From Brevundimonas sp. LM2 (lineage in GTDB: Bacteria > Pseudomonadota > Alphaproteobacteria > Caulobacterales > Caulobacteraceae), in assembly GCF_002002865.1 (NCBI RefSeq), contig NZ_CP019508.1, positions 1,833,501 to 1,897,500 of the forward strand: a stretch of DNA of 64,000 nucleotides, read 5' to 3'. The position numbers and the translations under genes were made by a program. Under the pieces are notes generated by a model, which did no database searches, was not told the origin of the DNA, and worked only from the letters and a program-made list of their open reading frames with translations. This document shows positions 18,739 to 28,869 of this stretch, one piece after another. Every line of letters starts with the position of its first letter. The stretch's first letter is position 1.

Positions 18739-19629
18739 ATGGCCACGAACATGCAGCATCTGCGGGCCTTTCACGCCGTCGCGGGCGAGGGCAGCATCGT
18801 CCGCGCCGCGCGCCGCCTGGCCGTGTCCCAGCCCACGATCTCCGAACAGCTCCGCGCGCTGGAGCAGCGCCATCAGGTGCCGCTGTTCCACGGCCGCAAG
18901 CCGCCGCTGGTCCTGACCGGCGCGGGTCAGTCCCTGTTCGCCCTGACCCAGAAACTCTTTTCGGTCAGTGGCGAGATCGACGCCTTCCTCGCCCAGTCGC
19001 TCGCGCCGGGCGGCCTCGGGCTTCGTCTGGGCTCGGACAGCCCGACCTATGCCGCGCGCTTCGTCGCCGCCTATCCGGCCCGACGGCCCGGGGCCAAGAT
19101 CCAGGTGCGGATCGGCAATGCCAGCGAGGTGGTGGCCTGGCTCAAGGCCGGGGAGGTCGACGCCATCATCGCCTGCGACCCGCCGATCGATGGGTCACTG
19201 TCGTACGAGGCCCTCTATCGCGACCGGCTGGTGCTGGGCGTGGCCCGCGATCACCCCGTCGCCGCCGCGGCGACCGCAAACGTGAGCCTGCTCGGCCAGG
19301 AGACCCTGCTGTTGCGCGAGGCCCCGTCGCGGACGCGCGAAACCACCCTGGACCTGCTGTCGCGGGCGGGCATCGAACCGCTCGAGACTATCGAGCTGCA
19401 CACGCGCGAGACCATCCGCGAAGCCATCGCCATGGGCGTCGGCATCAGCCTGTTCTATTCGGCCGAATGTCCGCCCGACCCCCGGATCGCCTACAGGCCC
19501 CTGGACTGCGCGGTGCCGATCCAGACCGGCTATGTGATGTGCCTGGCCGACCAGCGCCGCTCACCCCTGGCCAAAGGCGTGTTCGATACGGCCGCGAGCC
19601 TGCAGGCGGAGAGCCCCATCCCCCTGTGA
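18739..19629 (+). CDS. LysR-family transcriptional regulator (phosphonate-locus type)
   Basis: A 296-residue LysR protein. The N-terminal winged helix (HLRAFHAVAGEGSIVRAARRLAVSQPTISEQLRALEQ) is followed by the two-lobed ligand domain from about residue 90. Its divergent placement next to the receptor, FAD oxidoreductase and phnX, and its general likeness to the aminoethylphosphonate-associated LysR group (TIGR03339 from memory), suggest it activates this locus in response to a phosphonate. An alternative start is ATG 18751. Confidence 0.88.
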   Translation: MATNMQHLRAFHAVAGEGSIVRAARRLAVSQPTISEQLRALEQRHQVPLFHGRKPPLVLTGAGQSLFALTQKLFSVSGEIDAFLAQSLAPGGLGLRLGSDSPTYAARFVAAYPARRPGAKIQVRIGNASEVVAWLKAGEVDAIIACDPPIDGSLSYEALYRDRLVLGVARDHPVAAAATANVSLLGQETLLLREAPSRTRETTLDLLSRAGIEPLETIELHTRETIREAIAMGVGISLFYSAECPPDPRIAYRPLDCAVPIQTGYVMCLADQRRSPLAKGVFDTAASLQAESPIPL

Positions 19630-19705
19630 CGCGGGGCTGTTTTCGGATGCCCGCGCCCGGAGCGGCGGAAGGATCGGGCCAGCCGGCCTCCCGCCTGGGA
19701 AACGG

Positions 19706-22339
19706 TCAGGCCTTCGCGGCCTTCTTGGCCGCGGGCTTCTTCGCCGCGGGCTTCTTGGCGGCCGGCGCCTTGGCGGCCGAAGCCTTCTTGGCGGGCGCGG
19801 CCTTCTTCGCCGGGGCTTTCTTGGCCTTGGGGGCGACCAGGGCGCGCGCGGCCAGCAGGGGCACGGCGATCTCCATCGTCATGTCCTCGGGCGCGGAGCC
19901 CTTGGGCAGGGTGGCGTTGATCTTGCCGGACTTGACGTAGGGCCCGAAGCGGCCGGCCATGACGTGGACCGGCTCGCCGCTCTCGGGGTGGGCCCCCAGG
20001 TCCTTCAGCGGCGCGACGGCCGCCCCGCGACCGGCCAACTTGCCCGCGCGCTTCTCGGCCAGCAGGACCACGGCGCGGTTCAGGCCGATGTCGAACACCT
20101 CGTCGATGTCCGCGACATTGGCATAGGTGCCGGCGTGCAGGATGAAGGGGCCGTAGCGGCCGAGACCTGCGGTGATCGGCTTGCCGTCCTCCGGGTGATC
20201 GCCGACCGGACGCGGCAGGGCCAGCAGGCGGACCGCCTGTTCCAGCGTGAGGGTGGCGGGACTCCAGCCCTTGGGCAGGGACGAGCGTTTGGGCTTCTCC
20301 TCGCCGGGGACCGCGGTCTCCACATAGGGACCGAAGCGGCCGATCTTCAGCGATACGGGCAGGCCGGTGGCCTCGTCGATGCCGAGATCGCGGTCGCCGC
20401 CGGCCTCGTCGCCCGCGTTCTCGCCCGCGCCGAAGCCGCGCGTGTAGCGGCATTCCGGATAGTTGGAGCAACCGATGAAGGACGACTTCATCTTGAAGCT
20501 GGCCTTCAGATGCAGCCGGCCGGACTTGCACAGCGGGCACAGGCGGGCGTCGGAGCCGTCGGCCTTGTCGGGGAACAGGAAGGGCCCGATGGCGGTATCG
20601 AGTTCATCGATCACCCCCTGGCGTTCCAGCACGGCGGCCGTCGCGGGCTTCAGCTTGGACCAGAACTCGCGCAGCAGCGCCTTCCAGTCCATGTCCCCGG
20701 CCGAAACCTCGTCCAGCTGGTTCTCCAGGGCGGCGGTGAAGTCGTACTGGACCCACTGGCCGAAGAACTGCTCCAGGAAGGCGGTGACCAGGCGGCCGTT
20801 GTCCTCGGGGATGAAGCGGTTCTTGTCCATGCGGACGTATTCGCGGTCGCGCAGGGTCGTCAGGATGGAGGCATAGGTCGAGGGGCGGCCGATGCCGAGC
20901 TCCTCCAGCTTCTTGACCAGGGTGGCCTCGGAGAAGCGGGGCGGGGGCTCGGTGAAATGCTGGTCGGTGCGGATGGCCTCGACCTTGGCCCGGGCACCCT
21001 CTTTCAGCGTCGGGAGGCGGGTGGAGTCGTCGTCCTCCTCGGACTCGGCCCCCTTCTGCTTCTCGTCGCGGCCCTCCTCGTAGACGGCCAGGAAGCCGTC
21101 GAAAGTGACCACCTGGCCGGTGGCGCGCAGGCCGGTCTGGCCGTCGGGGGTCTCGACCTCGACCGTGGTGCGGTCCAGCCGCGCGGCCTCCATCTGGGAG
21201 GCGACCATCCGCTTCCAGATCAGCTCATACAGCCGCTGGAGGTCGCTCTCGAGACGCAGGCTGTCGGGGCGGCGGGTGATGTTGGTCGGCCGGATCGCCT
21301 CGTGCGCCTCCTGGGCGTTCTTGGCCTTGGTCTTGTAATAACGCGCTTCCGCCGGGACGAAGGCCGGGCCGAAGGTCTCGCCGATGACCTCGCGCGCCTG
21401 GGCGATGCCCTCGGGCGTGGTCTGGACGCCGTCGGTCCGCATATAGGTGATCAGACCGCCGGTCTCGTCGACGCCCTCGTACAGTTTCTGGGCCGCGCGC
21501 ATGGTGCGCTGGGCGTCGAAGCCGAGCTTGCGCGACGCCTCCTGCTGAAGCGTGGAGGTGGTGAAGGGCGGCGAGGGGAAGCGTCGGACCGGCTTCTTCT
21601 CGATCGAGCGGATGGTGAAGTCGCCGGCCTGGATGGCGTCGCGGGCGGCGTGGGCGGTGGCTTCGTCCTTGATGTCCAGCCGCTGGACGCGCTTGCCGGC
21701 GTGCTTGACCAGTCGGGTGGTGAAGGGCGGGCTGTCGGCGGCCAGGTCGGCCTCGATCGACCAGTATTCCTGGGGCTTGAAGCGTTCGATCTCCAGTTCG
21801 CGGTCGACGACGATGCGCAGGGCCACCGACTGCACCCGGCCGGCCGAGCGGGCTCCGGGCAGCTTGCGCCACAGCACGGGCGACAGGGTGAAGCCGACCA
21901 GATAGTCGAGTGCGCGGCGGGCCAGATAGGCCTCGACCAGCTCCATGTCGATCTGGCGCGGATTGGCCATGGCCTCCAGCACGGCCGACTTGGTGATGGC
22001 GTTGAAGGTCACGCGCTCTACGGGCGTGTCCTTGATGGCCTTCTTCTTGTTCAGGACCTCCAGCACGTGCCAGCTGATGGCCTCCCCCTCGCGGTCGGGG
22101 TCGGTGGCCAGGATGACGCGGTCGGCGCGTTTGGCGGCGGCGGCGATCTCGGTCATGCGGGTCGAGGCGCGGGCGTCGACCTCCCACTCCATGGCGAAAT
22201 CCTCGTCCGGCTTGACCGAGCCGTCCTTCGACGGAAGGTCGCGGATATGCCCGTAGGAGGCGAGCACCTCGAAGCCGGAGCCGAGGTATTTGTTGATGGT
22301 CTTGGCCTTGGCGGGGCTCTCGACGATGACGAGGTTCAT
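19706..22339 (-). CDS. topA: DNA topoisomerase I
   Basis: An 877-residue type IA topoisomerase. It opens MNLVIVESPAKAKTINKYLG (TOPRIM), then has ATDPDREGEAISWH and the active-site tyrosine in GLITYMRTDG. One intact C4 zinc finger follows (CPLCKSGRL...GCSNYPEC), then topoisomerase C-terminal repeats of the GPYVET/GPFILHAG/GPYVKSG type. It ends in a Lys/Ala/Pro tail (about 45 residues) that should bind DNA nonspecifically. It relaxes negative supercoils. It converges with the LysR gene. Confidence 0.97.
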   Translation of the reverse strand: MNLVIVESPAKAKTINKYLGSGFEVLASYGHIRDLPSKDGSVKPDEDFAMEWEVDARASTRMTEIAAAAKRADRVILATDPDREGEAISWHVLEVLNKKKAIKDTPVERVTFNAITKSAVLEAMANPRQIDMELVEAYLARRALDYLVGFTLSPVLWRKLPGARSAGRVQSVALRIVVDRELEIERFKPQEYWSIEADLAADSPPFTTRLVKHAGKRVQRLDIKDEATAHAARDAIQAGDFTIRSIEKKPVRRFPSPPFTTSTLQQEASRKLGFDAQRTMRAAQKLYEGVDETGGLITYMRTDGVQTTPEGIAQAREVIGETFGPAFVPAEARYYKTKAKNAQEAHEAIRPTNITRRPDSLRLESDLQRLYELIWKRMVASQMEAARLDRTTVEVETPDGQTGLRATGQVVTFDGFLAVYEEGRDEKQKGAESEEDDDSTRLPTLKEGARAKVEAIRTDQHFTEPPPRFSEATLVKKLEELGIGRPSTYASILTTLRDREYVRMDKNRFIPEDNGRLVTAFLEQFFGQWVQYDFTAALENQLDEVSAGDMDWKALLREFWSKLKPATAAVLERQGVIDELDTAIGPFLFPDKADGSDARLCPLCKSGRLHLKASFKMKSSFIGCSNYPECRYTRGFGAGENAGDEAGGDRDLGIDEATGLPVSLKIGRFGPYVETAVPGEEKPKRSSLPKGWSPATLTLEQAVRLLALPRPVGDHPEDGKPITAGLGRYGPFILHAGTYANVADIDEVFDIGLNRAVVLLAEKRAGKLAGRGAAVAPLKDLGAHPESGEPVHVMAGRFGPYVKSGKINATLPKGSAPEDMTMEIAVPLLAARALVAPKAKKAPAKKAAPAKKASAAKAPAAKKPAAKKPAAKKAAKA

Positions 22340-22486
22340 TGCGGCTCAGTCTGGGAGGAGGGGCGCAGAACGTGGTTGGGTGCGGGCCCCGTGTCAATCA
22401 GCCTGATCCGGGACGCCCGTATCGCGTTAAGGTTGATAACTTACCCAGGGTTGTATTCTATGCTGTCATCAGCGGGGGAGGACGCG

Positions 22487-22678
22487 ATGGGATTGCAGGC
22501 GGTCGAAACGGCGGGGTCGGTGCAGGCGGACCTGCCCATGCGCGAATATATAGGCGCGATGGCCCGGCAACTGGCCCAGATGGCCCGCGTCGAGGACGAC
22601 GAGGTCCTGGGGCGTCTGCTGGACTGCGCCGCCGATCTGGCGGATCACGGGATGAACGGACCGGCGCGCAAACGCTAG
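22487..22678 (+). CDS. small hypothetical protein
   Basis: A 63-residue helical protein (MGLQAVETAGSVQADLPMREYIGAM...). ATG 22487 has a strong ribosome binding site (GGGGGAGG) six bases upstream; an in-frame ATG at 22460 lacks one. The 147-base gap to the topA start is AT-richer than its surroundings (TTAAGGTTGATAACTTA) and may hold promoters for both genes. The end overlaps the end of dprA by four bases. The family is unknown; the pattern REYIGAMARQLAQMAR...LGRLLDCAADLA suggests two helices. Confidence 0.6.
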   Translation: MGLQAVETAGSVQADLPMREYIGAMARQLAQMARVEDDEVLGRLLDCAADLADHGMNGPARKR

Positions 22679-23757
22679 GTCGAGGCCGAGCCCCCGGGCA
22701 GCAGGGTGGCGCGGCCTGCCAGGCTGAGCTCCAGCAGGGCGGCGGCGACCCGGCCGATCGGCGCGTCCAGGGCGCGGGCGATCTCGTCGCGCGGGGTCGG
22801 GGTCGGCGACAGCAGGCCCGCGACGCGGTCGAGGAAGATGGGGTCGACGTCGTCGTCCGCCCCGGTGAAGGGGCTGTCGGCCGCCGGTTCGCGCAGGGTG
22901 CGCAGGGTCTCGAAGGCGCGGCGGACGTCGTCGAGGCCCTCGCACAGGATGGCCCCCTGACGCAGCAGTTCGTTGGGGCCTTTCGACCGCGGGTCCAGCG
23001 GCGAGCCGGGCACGGCGAAGACGTCGCGGCCCTGTTCGCCCGCCAGCCGGGCGGTGATCAGGGAGCCGGACCGCAGCTCGGCCTCGACCACGATGACCCC
23101 GCGCGACAGGCCGGAGATGATGCGGTTGCGGCGGGGAAAGTCGCGCGCCTGGGCCCGGGCCCCCATGGGGCTTTCGGAGACGACGCAGCCCCGGTCGACG
23201 ATCTGGTCGTAGAGGGCGGCGTTGTCGGCCGGATAGACGTCGTCCACGCCGCCGCCCAGCACGGCGACGGTGCCGGTCGGCATCGATCCGGCATGGGCCG
23301 CCGCATCGATGCCGCGCGCGAGGCCCGAGACCACGACGTAGCCCGCCTGGCCCAGCTGCTGGGCCAGGCCGCGGGCGATGCGCTGCCCCCCGGCGGAGGC
23401 GATCCGGGCCCCGACCACGGCCACGGCCTCGCGCGACAGCAGGGTGACGTCGCCGCGCGTCCACAGCAGGGGCGGGGGCGGGTCCAGGGCGGTCAGCGGG
23501 GGTGAAAAGTCCGGGTCGCCCAGCACCAGCAGGCGCGCGCCGGCGCGGTCTCCTGCGGCCAACTCAGCGTCGATCCGGTCCGGATCGGGCAGGGCGTAGC
23601 CGTGGCCGCCCCCCTTGCGGACTAGGTCGGGCAGGGCCTCCAGGGCGCGGACGGCCGAACCGAACCGGTCCAGCAGCTGTCGGAACGAGACGGGGCCGAC
23701 CCGGTCGGCACGGGCGAGACGCAGGCGGGCCAGCCGCTCGGTCTCGGGCAGGCTCAC
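22675..23757 (-). CDS. dprA: DNA-processing protein DprA
   Basis: A 360-residue DprA/Smf protein that loads RecA on incoming single-stranded DNA during natural transformation. An N-terminal helical region (residues 1-70) precedes the Rossmann-like DprA core ([95 protein letters not shown]) and a C-terminal winged-helix domain. The start is GTG 23757, overlapping plsY by four bases (GTGA). Confidence 0.95.
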   Translation of the reverse strand: MSLPETERLARLRLARADRVGPVSFRQLLDRFGSAVRALEALPDLVRKGGGHGYALPDPDRIDAELAAGDRAGARLLVLGDPDFSPPLTALDPPPPLLWTRGDVTLLSREAVAVVGARIASAGGQRIARGLAQQLGQAGYVVVSGLARGIDAAAHAGSMPTGTVAVLGGGVDDVYPADNAALYDQIVDRGCVVSESPMGARAQARDFPRRNRIISGLSRGVIVVEAELRSGSLITARLAGEQGRDVFAVPGSPLDPRSKGPNELLRQGAILCEGLDDVRRAFETLRTLREPAADSPFTGADDDVDPIFLDRVAGLLSPTPTPRDEIARALDAPIGRVAAALLELSLAGRATLLPGGSAST

Positions 23758-24392
23758 GTCTTGGCGGCCCCGATGCGGGGCTCGGCCCCCTTCAGCAGGC
23801 GGCCGATGTTCTCGTGGTGACGGATGTAGATCAGGATCGCCGTGACGATGGCCAGGACGACGATCGGCTGCGGCGCGGGCAGACCCAGGATCGGCAGGCT
23901 CAGCAGGGCGTACAGGGGCGTCGCGGCGGCGGCGATCAGGGCGGCCAGGGACGAATAGCGCAGGCCGAAGGCCACGATCAGCCAGGTGGCTCCCGCCATC
24001 AGGCCCAGGGGCCAGGCGGCGGCCAGCATCAGGCCGAAGAAGGTGGCCACGCCCTTGCCGCCCTTGAAGCCCAGCCAGACGGGAAACAGATGCCCCAGGA
24101 AGGCCGCGCCGCCGGCGAGGGCCCCGGCCGCCTCGGAGCCGAGGAAATGTCGCGCCAGCAGCAGGGCGACCGCGCCCTTGCCCGCGTCCAGCAGAAGCGT
24201 GGCCAGGGCCAGGTCCTTGCGGCCGGTGCGCAGCACGTTGGTCGCGCCGATATTTCCCGATCCTATCTGGCGCACGTCGCCGGTCCCGGCCGCGCGGGTG
24301 ATCAGGACGCCGAACGGGATGGACCCCAGCAGATAGCCGCCCACGGCGACGAGACCGAGCGTGAACACCGCTGGGCCGACCAGATCCTGCAA
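23754..24392 (-). CDS. plsY: glycerol-3-phosphate acyltransferase PlsY
   Basis: A 212-residue membrane enzyme that transfers the acyl group from acyl-phosphate to glycerol-3-phosphate in phospholipid synthesis. The three conserved loops are visible: [24 protein letters not shown], and [21 protein letters not shown]; a further conserved stretch is [14 protein letters not shown]. Five or so transmembrane segments fit the family. It is translationally coupled to dprA. Confidence 0.96.
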   Translation of the reverse strand: MQDLVGPAVFTLGLVAVGGYLLGSIPFGVLITRAAGTGDVRQIGSGNIGATNVLRTGRKDLALATLLLDAGKGAVALLLARHFLGSEAAGALAGGAAFLGHLFPVWLGFKGGKGVATFFGLMLAAAWPLGLMAGATWLIVAFGLRYSSLAALIAAAATPLYALLSLPILGLPAPQPIVVLAIVTAILIYIRHHENIGRLLKGAEPRIGAAKT

Positions 24393-24523
24393 CCGATTCG
24401 CTCCCGCTTGACGTGCGGCCTGACAATGCGTCGCGGCCGCGTTCGGAGCAAGGGTCGGGAGGGGTTACCGGCCAGCGGTCCCGCCGCTATGAGGACGGCC
24501 ACAGTGACCTTTCCGGTGGGACC

Positions 24524-25444
24524 ATGACCCGTCTTTCGCTCGCGACCCTGCTCCTGGCCTCGACCGTGGCGGGGTGCGCCGGAGGTCCACCGGTCACGGC
24601 CGGGTCGACGCCCCGACTGGCGGCCTATTTCGACTGCGTGCGCGAGACCGGCGGCATCGCCATTTCGGCCCACCGCGCCCAGTCGGGCGAGGACCAGCCG
24701 GAAAACTCGATCCAGGCCATCGAGGCGACCGGCCGCGCCATTCCGGGGGCGATCGTCGAGATCGACGCCGCCCTGACGCGCGACGGGGTGCTGGTGCTGA
24801 TGCATGACGACAGCCTGGACCGGACCACGACGGGGCGAGGTCTGGTCGCCGACAACACCCTGGCCCAGATTCAGGCCGCGGACCTGCGCGCCCCGGACGG
24901 CACCGTGAGCGACGCCGCCCCGCCGACCCTGGCCGAGGCCCTGGCCGCCGCCGGCCGCGTCGGGGCCATCGCCAGCCTCGACCTGAAGCCCTCCAGCGAG
25001 GCCGCGACAGTGGCCCTGGCCCGCCGGGTGGTGGACGAGGTCCGGCGGGCGCGCGCGGCGGATCGCGTCATCCTGATCACCTATTCGGCCGAGGCCGCCC
25101 GCGCCGTGGCCGCCATGGCCCCGGAGATGATGATCTCGGCCGGTCTGGACGACGTCGCCGGGCTGGACGGCCTGAATGCGCCGCAGATCCTGGCCTGGAC
25201 CGGGACCCGCGAGGCCCGGCCCGCTCTTTGGCGAGCGCTGGGGGACCGGGGCGTCGAGGTTCAGTTCGGCACCCTGGGCGGCTCCCCGCGCGCTCTGGAC
25301 CGCGTCTATGCGGCCGACGGCGACGTCAGCGAATACCGCGCCCTGTTCGAACAGGGGGCGGTCGTGATCGCCACCGACACGCCGCTGGCGGTCAAGGGCG
25401 TGCTGGGGGTGGAGCTGGTGGCGGCGCAGAGGTGTCCAAGGTAG
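24524..25444 (+). CDS. lipoprotein glycerophosphodiester phosphodiesterase
   Basis: A 306-residue GDPD-family enzyme that splits glycerophosphodiesters to glycerol-3-phosphate and an alcohol. The signal ends in lipobox VAGC (Cys near residue 18), so it is probably membrane-anchored. Catalytic motifs: ISAHRAQSGEDQPENSIQAI (HR of the first site, with EN) and VEIDAALTRDGVLVLMHDDSLDRTTTG (E, D, H). The usual HRG is HRA here. ATG 24524 is chosen because it gives the lipobox. It is divergent from plsY, which uses the glycerol-3-phosphate it would release. Confidence 0.9.
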   Translation: MTRLSLATLLLASTVAGCAGGPPVTAGSTPRLAAYFDCVRETGGIAISAHRAQSGEDQPENSIQAIEATGRAIPGAIVEIDAALTRDGVLVLMHDDSLDRTTTGRGLVADNTLAQIQAADLRAPDGTVSDAAPPTLAEALAAAGRVGAIASLDLKPSSEAATVALARRVVDEVRRARAADRVILITYSAEAARAVAAMAPEMMISAGLDDVAGLDGLNAPQILAWTGTREARPALWRALGDRGVEVQFGTLGGSPRALDRVYAADGDVSEYRALFEQGAVVIATDTPLAVKGVLGVELVAAQRCPR

Positions 25445-25448
25445 TGTT

Positions 25449-25664
25449 CCCTCTCCCGGAGGGAGAGGGCTTGAGCGCACGTCAGCGCAGATGACGTCCT
25501 TGCGCGAAAGGGTGAGGGGTTACGCTACCGCCGGAGCGGCACGATCCTGGGTGCATGGCGCAGGCCGATCAGAGTCTCAGCCGGTGAAACCCCAACCCCT
25601 CACCCTTTCGCGTTGCCAATCGCTGCGCTCTTGGACGCTCAAGCCCTCTCCCTCTGGGAGAGGG
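25449..25664. repeat. compound inverted-repeat element between convergent genes
   Basis: 216 bases filling the gap between the GDPD and pyrC-like stops. Outer arms: 25449-25477 pairs with 25636-25664, each itself a small hairpin of the form CCCTCTCCC...GGGAGAGGG followed by GGCTTGAGCG. Inner arms: CGCGAAAGGGTGAGGGGTT (25503-25521) pairs perfectly with 25594-25612. The whole can fold into one cruciform or two terminator hairpins. It looks like a MITE-like or dispersed palindromic element also used as a bidirectional terminator; no coding capacity. Confidence 0.75.
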
Positions 25665-26942
25665 TCAAGACGTATGGACCGTCCGTCCGCCGACAACGGT
25701 CATCTCTACTCGGCCCTGAAGCCTTCGCCCGTCGAACGGCGAGTTCTTGGACTTGGATCGCAGCGCCGCCGCATCGATCACCACCGGCGCGCCGGGATCG
25801 AACAGGATCAGGTCTGCCGGGGCCCCAGCCGAAATCACGCCAGCTTCGAGGCCCAGCAGGGTCGCCGGGCCGTGGGTCAGGGGGCGCAGGACGTCGAGCA
25901 GGTCCAGACCCTCCTCGTGGTGCAGGCTCAGGGCGGCCGGCAGCAGGGTCTCGAGCCCGACCGCGCCGGGCGCGGCCTCGGCGAAGGGGCGGCGCTTGTC
26001 CTCGGCGGGGGCGGGGGTGTGGGCCGAGGTGATGGCCTCGATCAGACCGTCGCGCACGGCCTCGATCAGGGCCCGGCGATCGCTTTCTGGCCGCAGCGGC
26101 GGGTCAAGCCGGTAGAAGGTCCGGTAGTCGCCGATGTCGATCTCATTGAAGCACAGGTGGTTGATCGAGACGCTGGCGGCCACCTCCAGCCCCCGGCCCC
26201 GGGCCCGCGCCAGCACCTCCAGCGCCGCCTCGGTCGAGATCTGGTCGACCAGGAACCGGGCACCCGTCTGTTCGACCAGGGCGAGGTCGCGCTCCAGCTG
26301 GATGCGTTCGGCGATGGCGGGCGCGCCGGACAGCCCCAGCCGGGTGGCCAGCTCTCCGGACGTGGCCACGGCCCCCTCCGAGAGCCAGGGATCGGCCGGG
26401 CGGCAGGCGATCAGGGCGTTGAAGGCCGAGGCATAGGCCATGATCCGCGACAGCACCCGGCTGTCGGCGATGACATGGTCGCCGTCGGTGAAATACAGCG
26501 CCCCCGCCTCGTGCATCAGGCCGATCTCGGCCATGCGCTGGCCGTCGCGGCTGCGGGTCGCGGCCCCGGCGACGCGGACATGGACCAGGTTCAGGGCCGC
26601 GCCCCGGCGCTGGATGAAGTCGACCATGGCCGGGTCGTCGACGGCGGGATCGGTGTCGGGCTGGATCACGATGGTGGTGACGCCCCCGGCCGCGGCCGAC
26701 AGGCTGGCCGACTTCAGCGTCTCCTTGGGCTCGGCCCCCGGCTCGCCGGTGCGGACGCGGATGTCGATCAGGCCGGGCGACAGGCACAGGCCCCCGGCGT
26801 CGATGACCCGGGTCGCCATCAGGGCGGCGGCCCCGTGTTCGACGCGGGTGATGACCCCGTCCTCGATCAGGACCGAGCCGGGGCCGTCGTAGTCGGTGGC
26901 GGGGTCCAGAAGGCGGGCGTTGACGATGGCCAAGGTGGTCAT
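25665..26942 (-). CDS. dihydroorotase-like protein, probable non-catalytic pyrB partner
   Basis: A 425-residue amidohydrolase-fold protein lying in an ATGA overlap downstream of pyrB, as dihydroorotase-like genes often do. Overall dihydroorotase features are there ([61 protein letters not shown]). The metal ligands are not: the HxH after the first strand is R62-V-R64, the later His of HIST is replaced ([10 protein letters not shown]), and the DHAPH segment reads TSAHTPAP. It therefore resembles Pseudomonas PyrC', an inactive subunit that stabilises aspartate carbamoyltransferase. A true dihydroorotase should be encoded elsewhere. Confidence 0.85.
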   Translation of the reverse strand: MTTLAIVNARLLDPATDYDGPGSVLIEDGVITRVEHGAAALMATRVIDAGGLCLSPGLIDIRVRTGEPGAEPKETLKSASLSAAAGGVTTIVIQPDTDPAVDDPAMVDFIQRRGAALNLVHVRVAGAATRSRDGQRMAEIGLMHEAGALYFTDGDHVIADSRVLSRIMAYASAFNALIACRPADPWLSEGAVATSGELATRLGLSGAPAIAERIQLERDLALVEQTGARFLVDQISTEAALEVLARARGRGLEVAASVSINHLCFNEIDIGDYRTFYRLDPPLRPESDRRALIEAVRDGLIEAITSAHTPAPAEDKRRPFAEAAPGAVGLETLLPAALSLHHEEGLDLLDVLRPLTHGPATLLGLEAGVISAGAPADLILFDPGAPVVIDAAALRSKSKNSPFDGRRLQGRVEMTVVGGRTVHTS

Positions 26943-27919
26943 GCCCCCGTCTCCAGCCGGGCCGACAGCGAGGCCAGCACGGCCATGCGCGCGGCCACGC
27001 CCATCTCGACCTGATCCTGGATCAGGGAGACGCTCAGGTCGTCGGCGACGTCCGAATCGATCTCGACCCCCCGGTTCATCGGCCCCGGATGCATCACCTT
27101 GGCCCCCGCATTGGCCCAGGCCAGCTTCTCCCGGTCCAGGCCCCAGAAGCGGAAATACTCGCGCGTCGACGGGACCAGGGCTCCGTCCATCCGCTCCAGC
27201 TGCAGCCGCAGCATCATGACGACGTCGCAGCCTTTCAGCCCCTCGCGCATGTCATGGAAGACCTCGCAGCCCCAGCGGTCGGCGTCGCCGGGCACCAGGG
27301 TCGGCGGGCCGATCAGCCGGACGCGCGCGCCCATCATCGACAGCAGGGCCACGTTCGAGCGCGCCACCCGGCTGTGGGCGATGTCGCCGCAGATGGCGAC
27401 CGTCAGCCCGCCGACGTCCCCGAAGGCGCGGCGCAGGCTCAGCAGATCGAGCAGGGCCTGGGTCGGATGCTCGTGCCGTCCGTCGCCCGCATTGACCACC
27501 GCGCAGCCGACCTTCTGCGACAGCAGGGCCGCCGCGCCCGAGGCCCCGTGACGGACCACCAGGATGTCGGGCCGCATGGCGTTCAGGGTCACGGCGGTGT
27601 CGATCAGGGTCTCGCCCTTCTTCACCGAAGACGTCTGGACCGGCATGGTCACCACATCGGCCCCCAGCCGCTTGGCCGCGATCTCGAACGAGGAACTGGT
27701 GCGGGTCGAGTTCTCGAAGAACAGGTTCATCACCGTGCGCCCGCCCAGCAGGTCCAGCGCCTTGGTCGAGGAGCGGTTCAGGTCGACGAAGGCGTCGGCC
27801 AGGTCGAGCAGGGCCAGGACGAAGGGCGGGTTCAGATCCGCCGCGGCCAGGAAATGCGGTTTTGGAAACGGCACCCGCCGGTCGGCGATCAGGTCGGCGG
27901 CAAGGTTGCTGTGGGTCAT
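26939..27919 (-). CDS. pyrB: aspartate carbamoyltransferase catalytic subunit
   Basis: A 326-residue enzyme condensing carbamoyl phosphate with aspartate in pyrimidine synthesis. Motifs: [13 protein letters not shown] (carbamoyl phosphate site), [50 protein letters not shown] and [15 protein letters not shown] 27919 is the first Met that fits family length. It is coupled to the dihydroorotase-like gene downstream. No pyrI is present. Confidence 0.97.
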   Translation of the reverse strand: MTHSNLAADLIADRRVPFPKPHFLAAADLNPPFVLALLDLADAFVDLNRSSTKALDLLGGRTVMNLFFENSTRTSSSFEIAAKRLGADVVTMPVQTSSVKKGETLIDTAVTLNAMRPDILVVRHGASGAAALLSQKVGCAVVNAGDGRHEHPTQALLDLLSLRRAFGDVGGLTVAICGDIAHSRVARSNVALLSMMGARVRLIGPPTLVPGDADRWGCEVFHDMREGLKGCDVVMMLRLQLERMDGALVPSTREYFRFWGLDREKLAWANAGAKVMHPGPMNRGVEIDSDVADDLSVSLIQDQVEMGVAARMAVLASLSARLETGA

Positions 27920-27942
27920 GGAAGCCGGGCTATAGCCGCGAC

Positions 27943-28866
27943 TCACGCCAGATGGAACAGGGCCAGCAGCAGGGGGATGCCCAGGGCGCTGCCCACGGTC
28001 GTGGCGGCGACGATCCCGGCCATCAGCGGCGCATCCCCGCCCATCTGCCGCGCCAGCAGATAGGCCGCCGCCGCGCCCGGGGCCGCGCCGCACAGCAGGG
28101 CCGTGCCCTGGGCCAGCTCGTCGCCGCCGTAGAGGATGCACAGGCCCCACATCAGCGGCGGCATGACCCCCAGCTTGACGGCGGTGACGCCCGCGACCGT
28201 CCATCGGCTGCGCGCCACCTCGGCGAAGCTCAGCCCCGCCCCGGCGACGATCAGCCCCAGCGGCAGGGCGGCCCCGCCGAGCAGCCGCAAGGTGTCGGAA
28301 ATGCCCGGGATCGGCGGCACTTTCAAAAAGTTCAGCGTGAGGCCCGTCAGACAGGCCACTAAGATCGGATTGGCCAGCATGGCCCGGGTCAGGGCCAGGG
28401 GCCGCACCCCGCGCTGGTCGGTCCCCCAGCGGGCCAGGACGGCGACGCAGGCGATATTCGTGACGGGGATGATGCAGGCGATCATCACCGCCGCCAGGGC
28501 CAGGCCCTCGGCCCCGAAGGCCGACTGGATCACCGGCAGGAAGACGAAACTGTTCCAGCGGATCGTGCCCTGGAACACGCTGCTGAAGGCTGGCCCGTCG
28601 ATACGAAGGAACGGCTTGGCCGCCAGGGTCAGGGCGCCGACGATCAGCACCGCCGTCACCGCTGACCCGCCGGCCGCCCCGACGCTGCCGCCCGACAGGT
28701 CGGCGCCCCAGATCGCCGGGATCAGGAAGCCCGGATACAGCAGGTTGATCGACAGCTTCTCGATCGGCCGCCAGGTCGCGTCCGGCAGGAAGTCGGACTT
28801 GCGCAGGCCATAGCCGATGGCAATCAGGATGAAGACCGGAACGATCCCGGCGAGCAGGGCCGTCAT
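27943..28866 (-). CDS. AEC family transporter (auxin-efflux-carrier type permease)
   Basis: A 307-residue membrane protein with about ten segments. It begins [23 protein letters not shown] and has the family's [16 protein letters not shown] and a gate-like [17 protein letters not shown]. Members move organic acids such as malate; the substrate is unknown. It is 23 bases upstream of pyrB on the same strand. Confidence 0.86.
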   Translation of the reverse strand: MTALLAGIVPVFILIAIGYGLRKSDFLPDATWRPIEKLSINLLYPGFLIPAIWGADLSGGSVGAAGGSAVTAVLIVGALTLAAKPFLRIDGPAFSSVFQGTIRWNSFVFLPVIQSAFGAEGLALAAVMIACIIPVTNIACVAVLARWGTDQRGVRPLALTRAMLANPILVACLTGLTLNFLKVPPIPGISDTLRLLGGAALPLGLIVAGAGLSFAEVARSRWTVAGVTAVKLGVMPPLMWGLCILYGGDELAQGTALLCGAAPGAAAAYLLARQMGGDAPLMAGIVAATTVGSALGIPLLLALFHLA

Positions 28867-28869
28867 TTT

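Noticed and set aside
22426..22442. Possible CtrA site (TTAA-N7-TTAA) before the small gene at 22487
   Set aside because: The second half reads AACT instead of TTAA; only one half-site fits.
22460..22486. Earlier ATG for the small protein ending at 22678
   Set aside because: No ribosome binding site; the ATG at 22487 has GGGGGAGG at correct spacing.
19964..22678. 904-codon plus-strand frame opposite topA
   Set aside because: Shadow frame of topA; only its last 63 codons (22487-22678) are real, from a start with a good ribosome binding site.
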